39,267 nt of DNA from Ruminococcoides intestinihominis (GTDB taxonomy: Bacteria > Bacillota > Clostridia > Oscillospirales > Acutalibacteraceae): positions 1 to 39,267 of the forward strand of contig NZ_JBBMEY010000020.1 of assembly GCF_040096285.1 (NCBI RefSeq), in the 5' to 3' direction. Below, one piece after another: positions 15,349-23,126 of the stretch. Position 1 is the stretch's first letter. Every line of letters starts with the position of its first letter. Made by a program: the position numbers and the translations under genes. The notes beneath the pieces were generated by a model that was not told where the DNA came from, ran no database searches, and saw only the letters and a program-made list of their open reading frames with translations.

Positions 15349-15741
15349 CTTTAATAAATTTATTTGTTAGTTTGTATAAATCATCAATTTATTAATCGTA
15401 TAAATATACCAAATATAAAAAATCTTCAATAATTATGTAACCTTTTGAAACTGTAATTTGTGTTATATATAGAAGATACAGTATCTAACGATACTGAATA
15501 TGTGTACAAAATAACCAAATATATACAGTAAAATTTGACAAGTATAAAACTATTTTATTATTGATATAAACTTATTACTATGTTATATTGTTAGTAGATA
15601 TTACTAATAATATCTAACTAATAAAGAGTATTTTGTTATATAAATGCAATTATAGGGAGCAATCCAATGTCTAAAGTATATTTATTAAATTAATTATTCG
15701 GCAAATTATTAATCAATTTCTAAGAAAGATAAGGTGATTTT
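15349..15741. other. AT-rich intergenic region before the tandem secreted genes
   Basis: 393 bp without a gene. It contains a TTGATA (15561-15566), 17-bp spacer, TATATT (15584-15589) promoter with an extended -10 TG, and a small leader hairpin GATATTA/TAATATC (15597-15614). A further inverted repeat CAGTAT/ATACTG lies near 15479-15496. Nothing else is recognised. Confidence 0.5.
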
Positions 15742-16845
15742 ATGAAAAAATTATTAGCATTGTTGTTAACATTGATAATGGCAGTTTCTGTAGTTGCAGT
15801 GGCTCCTACAGTTAGTGCAGGATCAAGTGTGTACAAAAGTAATTATTGCTGTTATACCTTAGATAAAAAGGGTTACGCAACAGTAATTGACTTTTATAAT
15901 TATAAAGGAATTTGTAAGAAATACGGTAGTTATTGGAAAATCCCTTCAAAACTAAGAGGTCATACTGTAAAGAAAATAATTCTGGATATGGATTATGATA
16001 AGTGTCCAGAAAACGAATTTCCTTTTAAGAAAGTAAGAATACCTAAAACCGTAACATATATTAAGAATTTAGCTAAATATATTAGAGAAAGAGGATATGA
16101 TCATGAGTGGTATTATAACACAGGAGTTTATAATTCATTGATAGTTTGTGATGAGGGTTCAAGGGCAGAGTCTTACGCAAGACAATGCGGACTTGATTAT
16201 TCTATAAAAGGTAATATTTATGGAGATATAGCTTATCTAGGAACATATGGTTTTAAGTATAATGTTGATAAGAAGTATAAAACTTCCGGTGGTGACCGTT
16301 ATATGAGGTTTAACGGTAAAGAAAGGAATATTAAGTTTACTATAAAAAGGGGTAAACAGGTTCTAAAACCTAATAGAGATTATATCGTTAAATATGTAAA
16401 CAATATTAATCCGGGTAAAGCATATGCAATGATTATCGGTAAAGGTAAATTCTATGGTATTTCTTACTTAGATTATGATATTAAACCTACAAAGCCTAAA
16501 GTAACTGTACACCAAAGTGAAAGTTATACATATGCCTATTTTGATAATATTTTATATGAAGCAAATTGTGGTGAATATATAGGTCAATATAGTGAAACAC
16601 CTGATTTTAAAAAGCATAAAACTTTTGGATGGAATAATAAGTTAAGCGATTTGAAAAAAGGTAAAACCTATTATTTCAGATGTAGATTTAAAACCCATGG
16701 TGTAGCTTATCATATTGATTTTTATACTGGTAGAAATGTAAAATATTCACAAATAATCTTTGATAGTTATTATTATCCTCAGTATAGCCCTTGGTCAGAT
16801 GTAAAAGCAGTAAAAATTAAGTACGACTATTCAAATAAACAATAG
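15742..16845 (+). CDS. Secreted BspA-like leucine-rich-repeat protein, copy 1
   Basis: The signal peptide ends about residue 26 (MKKLLALLLTLIMAVSVV...VSAG), so the protein is exported. Residues about 35-155 look like a worn BspA/LRR_5 unit (WKIPSKLRGHTVKKI; VRIPKTVTYIKNL; closing motif GSRAESYARQCGLDYSI). Residues about 160-250 form an Ig-like module (YIVKYVNNINPGKAYAMIIG). The rest resembles a fibronectin type III domain (LKKGKTYYFRCR; YSPWSDVKAVKIK). Such proteins act at the cell surface in adhesion or polymer binding; the exact role is unknown. No sortase or S-layer anchor is seen. AAGGTGATTTT precedes the ATG. It is the first of a tandem pair. Confidence 0.75.
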   Translation: MKKLLALLLTLIMAVSVVAVAPTVSAGSSVYKSNYCCYTLDKKGYATVIDFYNYKGICKKYGSYWKIPSKLRGHTVKKIILDMDYDKCPENEFPFKKVRIPKTVTYIKNLAKYIRERGYDHEWYYNTGVYNSLIVCDEGSRAESYARQCGLDYSIKGNIYGDIAYLGTYGFKYNVDKKYKTSGGDRYMRFNGKERNIKFTIKRGKQVLKPNRDYIVKYVNNINPGKAYAMIIGKGKFYGISYLDYDIKPTKPKVTVHQSESYTYAYFDNILYEANCGEYIGQYSETPDFKKHKTFGWNNKLSDLKKGKTYYFRCRFKTHGVAYHIDFYTGRNVKYSQIIFDSYYYPQYSPWSDVKAVKIKYDYSNKQ

Positions 16846-17008
16846 TCGTACCCTATAGAACTAAAGTTAATTTGCTTAGTCAAATTAACTTTAGTACACA
16901 TATAAGGGCATCGGTTATGACACCGGTTTTAAAACCGATGCCCAGTGGAGAGTATGTACTTCTTTCCCTAAAAAAGTAGATAGTAACGGTAAAGTTGTTA
17001 ACAAATAG
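16821..17008 (+). repeat. 188-bp direct repeat, copy 1 (3' flank of secreted gene 1)
   Basis: It begins inside the last codons of the gene and repeats at 18087-18274, offset 1266 bp, with few differences. It contains three inverted repeats: GTACGACTATT/AATAGTCGTAC spanning the stop codon (16821-16851), a 15-bp perfect stem at 16860-16895, and GGGCATCGGTT/AACCGATGCCC (16906-16943). From 16895 to 17008 a 37-codon frame without a start reads GIGYDTGFKTDAQWRVCTSF... and ends in TAG; it looks like the end of a lost protein domain. Confidence 0.85.
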
Positions 17009-17022
17009 AGGAGTGTGATTTT

Positions 17023-18111
17023 ATGAAAAAATTATTAGCTATAATGTTAACATTGGTAATGGCTATTTCTGTAGTATCTATAGTACCAACAGTTAGTGCA
17101 AAATCTAAAGTATATAAAAGTAATAATTGTTACTATACATTAGATAAAAACGGTTATGCGACAATAATAAATTATTATGGTCCAACTTACGAAAGTAATA
17201 ACCATGATTATGCAGTTAAATATTGGAAAATACCATCTAAACTTAACGGACACATAGTAAAAAAGTTAGTGTTAGAGGATAAAGGATGGGGTTATCAGTT
17301 CAGAAAAATCAAAATACCAAAGACAATAACATATATTAAAGGTTTGTATGGTTATGTAAAACATAACGCTAGTATGTATAATGTAACTTATGATTTTAAT
17401 TCATTGATTGTATGTGATGGTGGTTCAAGGGCAGAGTCTTACGCAAGACAATGTGGGCTTGATTATTCTATAAAAGGAAATGTTTATGGAGATATTGCTT
17501 TTCTTGGAACATACGGATTTAAGTATAATGTTGATAAGAAGTATAAAACTTCCGGTGGTGACCGTTATATGAGGTTTAACGGTAAAGAAAGGAATATTAA
17601 GTTTACTATAAAAAGGGGTAAACAGGTTCTAAAACCTAATAGAGATTATACCGTTAAATATGTAAACAATATTAATCCGGGTAAAGCATATGCAATGATT
17701 ATCGGTAAAGGTAAATTCTATGGTGTTTCTTACTTAGATTATGATATTAAACCTACAAAGCCTAAAGTTGTAGTAACACAAGAAAAATATGGTGTTACTG
17801 CTTATTATGATAATGTTCTGTATGAGGGAGCAAAAGAAAAATTTATTGTTCAATATAGTGAAACAACAAAATTTAAGAAATATAAAACTTTTACTTCAAA
17901 TGAGTATTTGACAAGTTTGAAAAAAGGAAAAACATATTATTTTAGATGTAGATTAAAAACCCATGGTGTAACTTATGATGTTGAACCTTATAATAGTAGA
18001 AATGTAAAATATTCACAAATAACTTTTGCTAGTTATTATTATCCTCAGTATAGTCCTTGGTCAGATGTAAAAGCAGTAAAAATTAAGTACGACTATTCAA
18101 ATAAACAATAG
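17023..18111 (+). CDS. Secreted BspA-like leucine-rich-repeat protein, copy 2
   Basis: A tandem paralogue of the gene at 15742, 362 aa, with the same plan: signal peptide (MKKLLAIMLTLVMAISVVSI, cut near VSAK), LRR_5-like unit closing with GSRAESYARQCGLDYSI, Ig-like module, and fibronectin-like C-terminus. The middle (about 17517-17765) is nearly identical to copy 1 at DNA level, while the N-terminal and C-terminal parts differ clearly in protein sequence. This suggests recombination between copies or diversifying change in the outer parts. AGGAGTG precedes the ATG. Surface or adhesive role inferred from the domain types only. Confidence 0.75.
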   Translation: MKKLLAIMLTLVMAISVVSIVPTVSAKSKVYKSNNCYYTLDKNGYATIINYYGPTYESNNHDYAVKYWKIPSKLNGHIVKKLVLEDKGWGYQFRKIKIPKTITYIKGLYGYVKHNASMYNVTYDFNSLIVCDGGSRAESYARQCGLDYSIKGNVYGDIAFLGTYGFKYNVDKKYKTSGGDRYMRFNGKERNIKFTIKRGKQVLKPNRDYTVKYVNNINPGKAYAMIIGKGKFYGVSYLDYDIKPTKPKVVVTQEKYGVTAYYDNVLYEGAKEKFIVQYSETTKFKKYKTFTSNEYLTSLKKGKTYYFRCRLKTHGVTYDVEPYNSRNVKYSQITFASYYYPQYSPWSDVKAVKIKYDYSNKQ

Positions 18112-18274
18112 TCGTACCCTATGGAACTAAAGTTAATTTCCTTAGTTAAATTAGCTTTAGTACACATATAAGGGCATCGGTTATGACACCGGTTTTAAAA
18201 CCGATGCCCAGTGGAGAGTATGTACTTTTTTCCCTAAAAAAGTAGATAGTAACGGTAATATTGTTAACAAATAG
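18087..18274 (+). repeat. 188-bp direct repeat, copy 2 (3' flank of secreted gene 2)
   Basis: Counterpart of 16821-17008. The stem around the stop codon is kept. The 15-bp stem has several changes in one arm and the loop. The 37-codon startless frame is still open to TAG (18272-18274) despite base changes (TS to TF, GKVV to GNIV). Confidence 0.85.
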
Positions 18275-18415
18275 ATAGGTTAATCAGCATTATCTAATAA
18301 AATAATATTATTACATAACAAAAGAAACTGCTAGATTTTAGCAGTTTCTTAGTCTTTTAATGATATTTTTTGTATAAAAATTTTTCTTGACCCACAAGTA
18401 AATTGACAACACAAA
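18112..18415. other. Intergenic region between secreted gene 2 and tex
   Basis: This stretch holds the second copy of the 188-bp repeat, a short AT-rich segment and the terminator at 18322-18350. No gene with a start codon is seen. Confidence 0.6.
18322..18350 (-). terminator. Terminator downstream of tex
   Basis: A 12-bp stem AAGAAACTGCTA/TAGCAGTTTCTT with a 5-nt loop. A T-rich tail (TTTTGTTA) follows on the minus strand; the plus side is also fairly T-rich, so it may work both ways between the convergent genes. Confidence 0.7.
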
Positions 18416-20563
18416 TCAAAACTTCATAGTTAAAGCAATTCTATTCTTTTCAGGTTCAACAGAAAGAATTTTTACCTTTACAATGTCACCGACTTTTAGC
18501 ACCTCTGATGGATGCTTAATGTACTTATCACAGATTTGAGAAATATGTACAAGTCCGTCTTGATGCACACCAATGTCAATAAATGCACCAAAGTCAATTA
18601 CATTTCTTACAGTACCCTTAAGTTCCATACCTTCCTTTAAGTCCTTAATGTCAAGTACATCACTTCTTAGCATAGGTGCAGGAAGTTCATCTCTAGGGTC
18701 ACGTCCGGGTTTAGAAAGTTCCTTTACAATATCGTCAAGTGTAGGTAATCCGATTTCAACAATGTCAGCAAGTTTCTTACTGCCAAAGTTCATTACTCTA
18801 GCTGATAAATCAGAGTAGTCACCGGATTTAATATCTTTGTCACTGTAGTCAAGTGTCTTTAGCAGTTCTTTTGCATTACTATAACTTTCAGGGTGAACAC
18901 CTGTGTTGTCAAATGGATTTTTACTTTCAGCAACTCTAAGGAAACCGGCACATTGCTCAAATGCCTTAGGACCAAGTTTAGGTACTTTCTTTAGTTCACT
19001 TCTTGAAGAGAATGCACCGTTTTCTTCTCTGTATTTTACAATGTTGTTGCATACAGTAGCATTAAGACCGGCAACTCTAGAAAGTAATGCAGGTGAAGCA
19101 GTATTTAGGTCAGCACCTACTGAGTTAACACAGTTTTCAACAACACCGTCAAGTGTTTCAGCAAGTCTTTTTTGTGGCATATCATGTTGATATTGACCAA
19201 CACCAATTGCCTTAGGCTCAATTTTTACCAGTTCAGCAAGTGGATCTTGAATTCTTCTTGCAATAGAAACGGCACTTCTTAGTGTAAGGTCAAGTTCAGG
19301 AAGTTCTTTAGCAGCAAGTTTAGATGCAGAATAAACAGATGCACCGGCCTCACTAACTACCATATACTTAACATCTTTGCCACAGTCCCTAATAACATCA
19401 ACTGCAAACATTTCAGTTTCTTTACTTGCAGTACCGTTACCGATAGAAATAATATCTACATCATATTTCTTGATTAACTGAATAATTTTTTCCTTAGATT
19501 GCTTAACCTTAAATTCACCGTGAGTAGGGTAGATAACTGTTGTGTCAAGTACCTTACCTGTTTCATCAACAACTGCAACTTTACAACCTGTTCTGTAACC
19601 AGGGTCAAGTCCAAGTACAGTTTTACCTTTAACAGGTGGTTGCATTAGTAACTGCTTTAAATTAATTGCAAAAACCTTCATTGAGTTTTCACAAGCATTT
19701 TCAGTTAAAGCAGAACGAATTTCTCTCTCAATAGATGGAAAAATAAGTCGCTGATAAGCGTCAGCACCGGCTTCTTTGATAATGTCAGTACATAAGTCAT
19801 TTTTGTAGTTGATAGTTTCATTGTTGATATATTCAATAAACTTTTCATCATCACATTGAATAGATACCTTTAAGAAACCATCTTTCTCACCTCTGTTAAT
19901 AGCAAGAAGTCTGTGGTCAGCAATTTTCTTTACAGGTTCACTGTATTCATAGTATGACCTATAAACACTGTCCTTGTCCTTATCACTTGCAACAGAAACT
20001 ACTGTGCCATAGTTGTTTAGCATTTTTCTGATAGTCTTTCTGATTTTTGAATTATCGGAAATCTGTTCAGCAATAATGTCCTTAGCACCATTAATAGCAT
20101 CTTCTACACTTTCAACACCTTTTTCAGCATTTACATATTTTTCTGCTGACTTATTAGGGTTAAATTTGCTATCTTGTAAAAGTATTTCAATAGCAAGTGG
20201 TTCAAGACCTTTTTCCTTAGCAATAGATGCTCTGGTTTTTCTCTTTGGCTTAAATGGTCTGTAAATATCCTCAAGTTCACTAAGTGTAACTGCCTTATCA
20301 AGTGAAACAGAAATTTCATCAGTTAACTTTTCTTGTTCATTAATAAGGTTTCTAATTTCTTCTCTACGCTTATCAAGGTTGCGTAGATACTCCAATTTTT
20401 CAGAAAATTCTCTTATTAACTGGTCATCCATAGAACCATGCATTTCTTTACGGTATCTTGCAATAAACGGAATTGTATTTCCCTCATCAAGCAAACTAAT
20501 AATATTAGTTGCGTATTGTTCTTTAATGTTAAATTCTTTAGCTAAAATTTGTGAATAATCCAT
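18416..20563 (-). CDS. tex: Tex-family RNA-binding transcription accessory protein
   Basis: A 715-aa Tex protein: N-terminal helical region (LLDEGNTIPFIARYRKEMHG), a YqgF/RNase H-like domain in the middle (VLGLDPGYRTGCKVAVVDE), helix-hairpin-helix motifs (SPALLSRVAGLNATVCNNIV), and a C-terminal S1 RNA-binding domain (about residues 640-715, ELKGTVRNVIDFGAFIDIG). Tex binds nucleic acids and RNA polymerase and affects transcription broadly. The ATG at 20563 follows GAAAGAAGG. An extended -10 (TGATATAAT, 20598-20590 on the minus strand) lies upstream. Monocistronic. Confidence 0.95.
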   Translation of the reverse strand: MDYSQILAKEFNIKEQYATNIISLLDEGNTIPFIARYRKEMHGSMDDQLIREFSEKLEYLRNLDKRREEIRNLINEQEKLTDEISVSLDKAVTLSELEDIYRPFKPKRKTRASIAKEKGLEPLAIEILLQDSKFNPNKSAEKYVNAEKGVESVEDAINGAKDIIAEQISDNSKIRKTIRKMLNNYGTVVSVASDKDKDSVYRSYYEYSEPVKKIADHRLLAINRGEKDGFLKVSIQCDDEKFIEYINNETINYKNDLCTDIIKEAGADAYQRLIFPSIEREIRSALTENACENSMKVFAINLKQLLMQPPVKGKTVLGLDPGYRTGCKVAVVDETGKVLDTTVIYPTHGEFKVKQSKEKIIQLIKKYDVDIISIGNGTASKETEMFAVDVIRDCGKDVKYMVVSEAGASVYSASKLAAKELPELDLTLRSAVSIARRIQDPLAELVKIEPKAIGVGQYQHDMPQKRLAETLDGVVENCVNSVGADLNTASPALLSRVAGLNATVCNNIVKYREENGAFSSRSELKKVPKLGPKAFEQCAGFLRVAESKNPFDNTGVHPESYSNAKELLKTLDYSDKDIKSGDYSDLSARVMNFGSKKLADIVEIGLPTLDDIVKELSKPGRDPRDELPAPMLRSDVLDIKDLKEGMELKGTVRNVIDFGAFIDIGVHQDGLVHISQICDKYIKHPSEVLKVGDIVKVKILSVEPEKNRIALTMKF

Positions 20564-20629
20564 ATTAACCTTCTTTCTTTTGCTAGGCTATTATATCATA
20601 CTTTATTTTTTATTGCCAGATAATTTTTA

Positions 20630-20658
20630 TTGACCATATTATTAAATAAGTTTATACT
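20630..20658 (+). promoter_or_regulatory. Promoter of the ketopantoate-reductase-like gene
   Basis: TTGACC (20630-20635), a 17-bp spacer and TATACT (20653-20658), 35 nt before the ATG at 20693. Confidence 0.65.
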
Positions 20659-20692
20659 AATTTTAGTTTATTAAAGATAAGGTTGAAAAAAT

Positions 20693-21646
20693 ATGAAAAT
20701 AAAGAAAGTAGCAGTCCTTGGTGCAGGAGCAGTTGGCTCATATGTAATTTGGGGACTTTCACAGAAAGATAATATCCAACTTGGTGTTATAACTGAGGGT
20801 GAAAGAGCAGAAAGACTAAAGAAAGGTATTACTATTAATAGTGAAAAGTATTATCCTAATGTGTGGTCATCAACAGAAAAGGATATTGATTTATTAATAG
20901 TAGCATTAAAGTACAATTCATTACAAAATGCAGTAAAAACAATTGCAAGTGCAGTTAATGAAAATACTGTTGTTATGAGTTTGATGAATGGTGTTGATAG
21001 TGAAGAAATTATTTCAGCAGAAATAGGCAAGAAAAATGTTATCCATTCATTTATTAAAGTTGCTTCTCATAAAGAAAATAACGGTTACTGCTTTAATCCT
21101 GAAACCACACTAGGTATAATTTTTGGTGAAACAGAAGAACCATATTATAGTGAAAGAGTAAAGGCTATTGAAGAACTATTTAGCAACACAGGACTTCACT
21201 ATAGATATACCGATTATATATTAGAAGAAATGTGGGCAAAGTTTAGACTTAATGTGTGTAACAATTTACCACAAGCGATTTTAGGTGCAGGTGTAGGTTG
21301 TTATGAAGACAGTATCCATATGAAAGCTATTAGTGACGGTTTAAGAAATGAACTTGAAACTATAGCAACATCAAAGGGGATTGATATTAATAAGTCTGGA
21401 GAACTATCAAAGAGAGGCAGTGCAGTACCTGCCTCAGCAAGATATTCCACATTACAAGACTTAGATGCAAAAAAACATACAGAGATTGATATGTTTTCAG
21501 GTGCATTAATTCGTATGGGAAAAGAACTAAATATTAAAACACCTTATAATGAATTTACCTATCATATGATAAAAGCATTGGAAGAAAAGAATGATGGTAA
21601 GTTTGATTATACAGGTGACAAAGACAAAGTAACTTGGGCAAAGTAA
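20693..21646 (+). CDS. Ketopantoate reductase family (2-dehydropantoate 2-reductase)
   Basis: NADPH-dependent reductase of the ApbA/PanE family; in the classical case it makes pantoate for coenzyme A. The N-terminal Rossmann motif GAGAVGSYV (residues 10-18) is present, along with ALKYNSLQNAV, the LMNGVDSEEII segment, and a C-terminal helical domain with WAKFRLNVCNNLPQAI (catalytic Lys region) and SARYSTLQDLDAKKHTEID. The length of 317 aa is normal. Family members have varied substrates, so I give no panE symbol. A CYTH gene follows 1 nt later. Confidence 0.85.
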   Translation: MKIKKVAVLGAGAVGSYVIWGLSQKDNIQLGVITEGERAERLKKGITINSEKYYPNVWSSTEKDIDLLIVALKYNSLQNAVKTIASAVNENTVVMSLMNGVDSEEIISAEIGKKNVIHSFIKVASHKENNGYCFNPETTLGIIFGETEEPYYSERVKAIEELFSNTGLHYRYTDYILEEMWAKFRLNVCNNLPQAILGAGVGCYEDSIHMKAISDGLRNELETIATSKGIDINKSGELSKRGSAVPASARYSTLQDLDAKKHTEIDMFSGALIRMGKELNIKTPYNEFTYHMIKALEEKNDGKFDYTGDKDKVTWAK

Positions 21647-21647
21647 T

Positions 21648-22205
21648 ATGAGTATTGAAGTTGAATTAAAAGTAAAAATTTCCGGTAAAGAAGAAATTAT
21701 TGATAAATTAGAAAATCTAAATTTCACAAAGTCAAGTTTAGTGGTAGAAACCGACACTTACTTTACTTCATCGCATCACGATTTTATTTCACTTGATGAG
21801 GCATTGAGAATAAGAAATGTACTTAATAAATCTACAAATGAAACTAAATCGGTTATTACATATAAAGGTGCAAAGCTAGACAATATTTCTATGTCAAGAA
21901 AAGAACTTGAAACTGAAGTGAAAGACTCTAAAATTGTTAAGGAAATTTTAGAAAATATAGGCTTTAAGTCAGTACCACCACTTGTAAAGGAAAGACAATA
22001 CCTAAAAAACAACAATATAACTGCTTGTGTGGATACTGTTAAAGGCTTAGGTGATTATTTGGAATTAGAAATTATAGTGGAAAATAATTCTGAAAAAGAA
22101 AAATCATTAGAAGTATTAGAAAACCTATTGCTAAAGTTAGGTTACTCAATGAAAGACACAATCAATACTTCATATCTGTCAATGCTAATGAATATAAGTG
22201 AATAA
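21648..22205 (+). CDS. CYTH-domain protein (CyaB/thiamine-triphosphatase type)
   Basis: A triphosphate tunnel enzyme with the signature ExExK at the very start (MSIEVELKVKI). Further strands carry alternating charged residues (EALRIRN; KSVITYKGAK; SRKELETEV; VKERQYL; LGDYLELEIIVE), as expected for the tunnel. Members hydrolyse triphosphates (inorganic triphosphate, ThTP) or act as class IV adenylate cyclases; which applies here cannot be told. 185 aa. Joined to the reductase gene with 1 nt between, likely co-transcribed. Confidence 0.88.
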   Translation: MSIEVELKVKISGKEEIIDKLENLNFTKSSLVVETDTYFTSSHHDFISLDEALRIRNVLNKSTNETKSVITYKGAKLDNISMSRKELETEVKDSKIVKEILENIGFKSVPPLVKERQYLKNNNITACVDTVKGLGDYLELEIIVENNSEKEKSLEVLENLLLKLGYSMKDTINTSYLSMLMNISE

Positions 22206-22214
22206 ATCATAAAT

Positions 22215-22258
22215 GCCATAATTCCTTGTTTAAGGTTTTATGGCTTATTTTTTAATTT
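22215..22258 (+). terminator. Terminator after the CYTH gene
   Basis: An imperfect hairpin GCCATAA...TTATGGC (22215-22244, small internal loop, inner CCTT/AAGG), followed by TTATTTTTTAATTT. Confidence 0.65.
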
Positions 22259-22338
22259 AATATGCTTAAAAATCCCCATAAAATATAGAAAATTATTTAA
22301 TAAATCATAAATTTAAGATTACAGTTGTGTAATTATAA

Positions 22339-22368
22339 TTGACCTATCACAATATGTTGTGATACATT
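22339..22368 (+). promoter_or_regulatory. radC-uvrB promoter with palindromic operator
   Basis: TTGACC (22339-22344), an 18-bp spacer and TACATT (22363-22368). Most of the spacer is a perfect inverted repeat, TATCACAA (22345-22352) / TTGTGATA (22357-22364), with 4 central bases. A repressor bound here would sit across the promoter. It does not match the classic Gram-positive LexA box (GAAC-N4-GTTC) but its position before DNA-repair genes is suggestive. Confidence 0.6.
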
Positions 22369-22413
22369 ATTATGATGTAGAATATTGTGAGAAATTATGC
22401 TTTGGTGATTCAT

Positions 22414-23121
22414 ATGGCGAATGAAAATGTACATGCAAACCATCGTTCAAGAATGAAGAAAAAGTTTCTTGATGCCGGTACTTTGGAAATTTTTGAACAA
22501 CACGAACAACTTGAAATGCTACTTTACTATGCTTGTCCAAGGAAAGATACAAACGGTATTGCACACAAGCTGTTAAATAAGTTTGGTTCTTTTTCTGCTC
22601 TTTGTGACTCTCCAATCAACACTATTATGGAGTGTGGAGTAAGTGAGCATACTGCAATACTTATCAAGATGATTCCTGAGTTTACTCGTATTTACATTAG
22701 CGATAAACATAACAATGCCGATAAGATTATTGATTTGGAACATTTAGGTGATTATTTTTTACCTAAGTATATTGGCAAGGATTCTGAAGAAGTATATTTA
22801 TTGTTGATGGATTCAAAGGGCAAAGAACTTTTCTTTGGCAGTGTAGCAAGAGGTTCTTTCACAAGTTCAGAAATGCCTGTTCGTAAAATTGTTGAACTTG
22901 TTATGAATTATAACGCTCATACAGCAGTAGTTGCCCATAATCACCCAAGTGGTGTGGCTTTTCCATCAAAGGAAGATATAATTATCACAAAAAATTTAAT
23001 TACTACCCTTGACTTAATAGGTTCACATTTAATTGACCATATTATAGTTGCAGATAATGATTGTATTTCACTTGCCGAAAGTGAACTGACAGGTAGTATT
23101 TTTTATTTAAAGGATGATTGA
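22414..23121 (+). CDS. radC: RadC-family JAB/MPN-domain protein
   Basis: The N-terminal helix-hairpin-helix-like part (HRSRMKKKFLDAG; LLNKFGSFSALCDSP) and C-terminal JAB1/MPN domain carry the metal site HNHPSGVAFPSKED (HxH, then S and D). The family name RadC implies DNA repair, but that role has been disputed for the E. coli protein; the biochemical activity is unsettled. I chose ATG 22414 (MANENVHANH), with TTGGTGATTC in front, over the GTG at 22387. Its end overlaps the region before uvrB, so the two are one operon. Confidence 0.9.
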   Translation: MANENVHANHRSRMKKKFLDAGTLEIFEQHEQLEMLLYYACPRKDTNGIAHKLLNKFGSFSALCDSPINTIMECGVSEHTAILIKMIPEFTRIYISDKHNNADKIIDLEHLGDYFLPKYIGKDSEEVYLLLMDSKGKELFFGSVARGSFTSSEMPVRKIVELVMNYNAHTAVVAHNHPSGVAFPSKEDIIITKNLITTLDLIGSHLIDHIIVADNDCISLAESELTGSIFYLKDD

Positions 23122-23126
23122 GTTTT

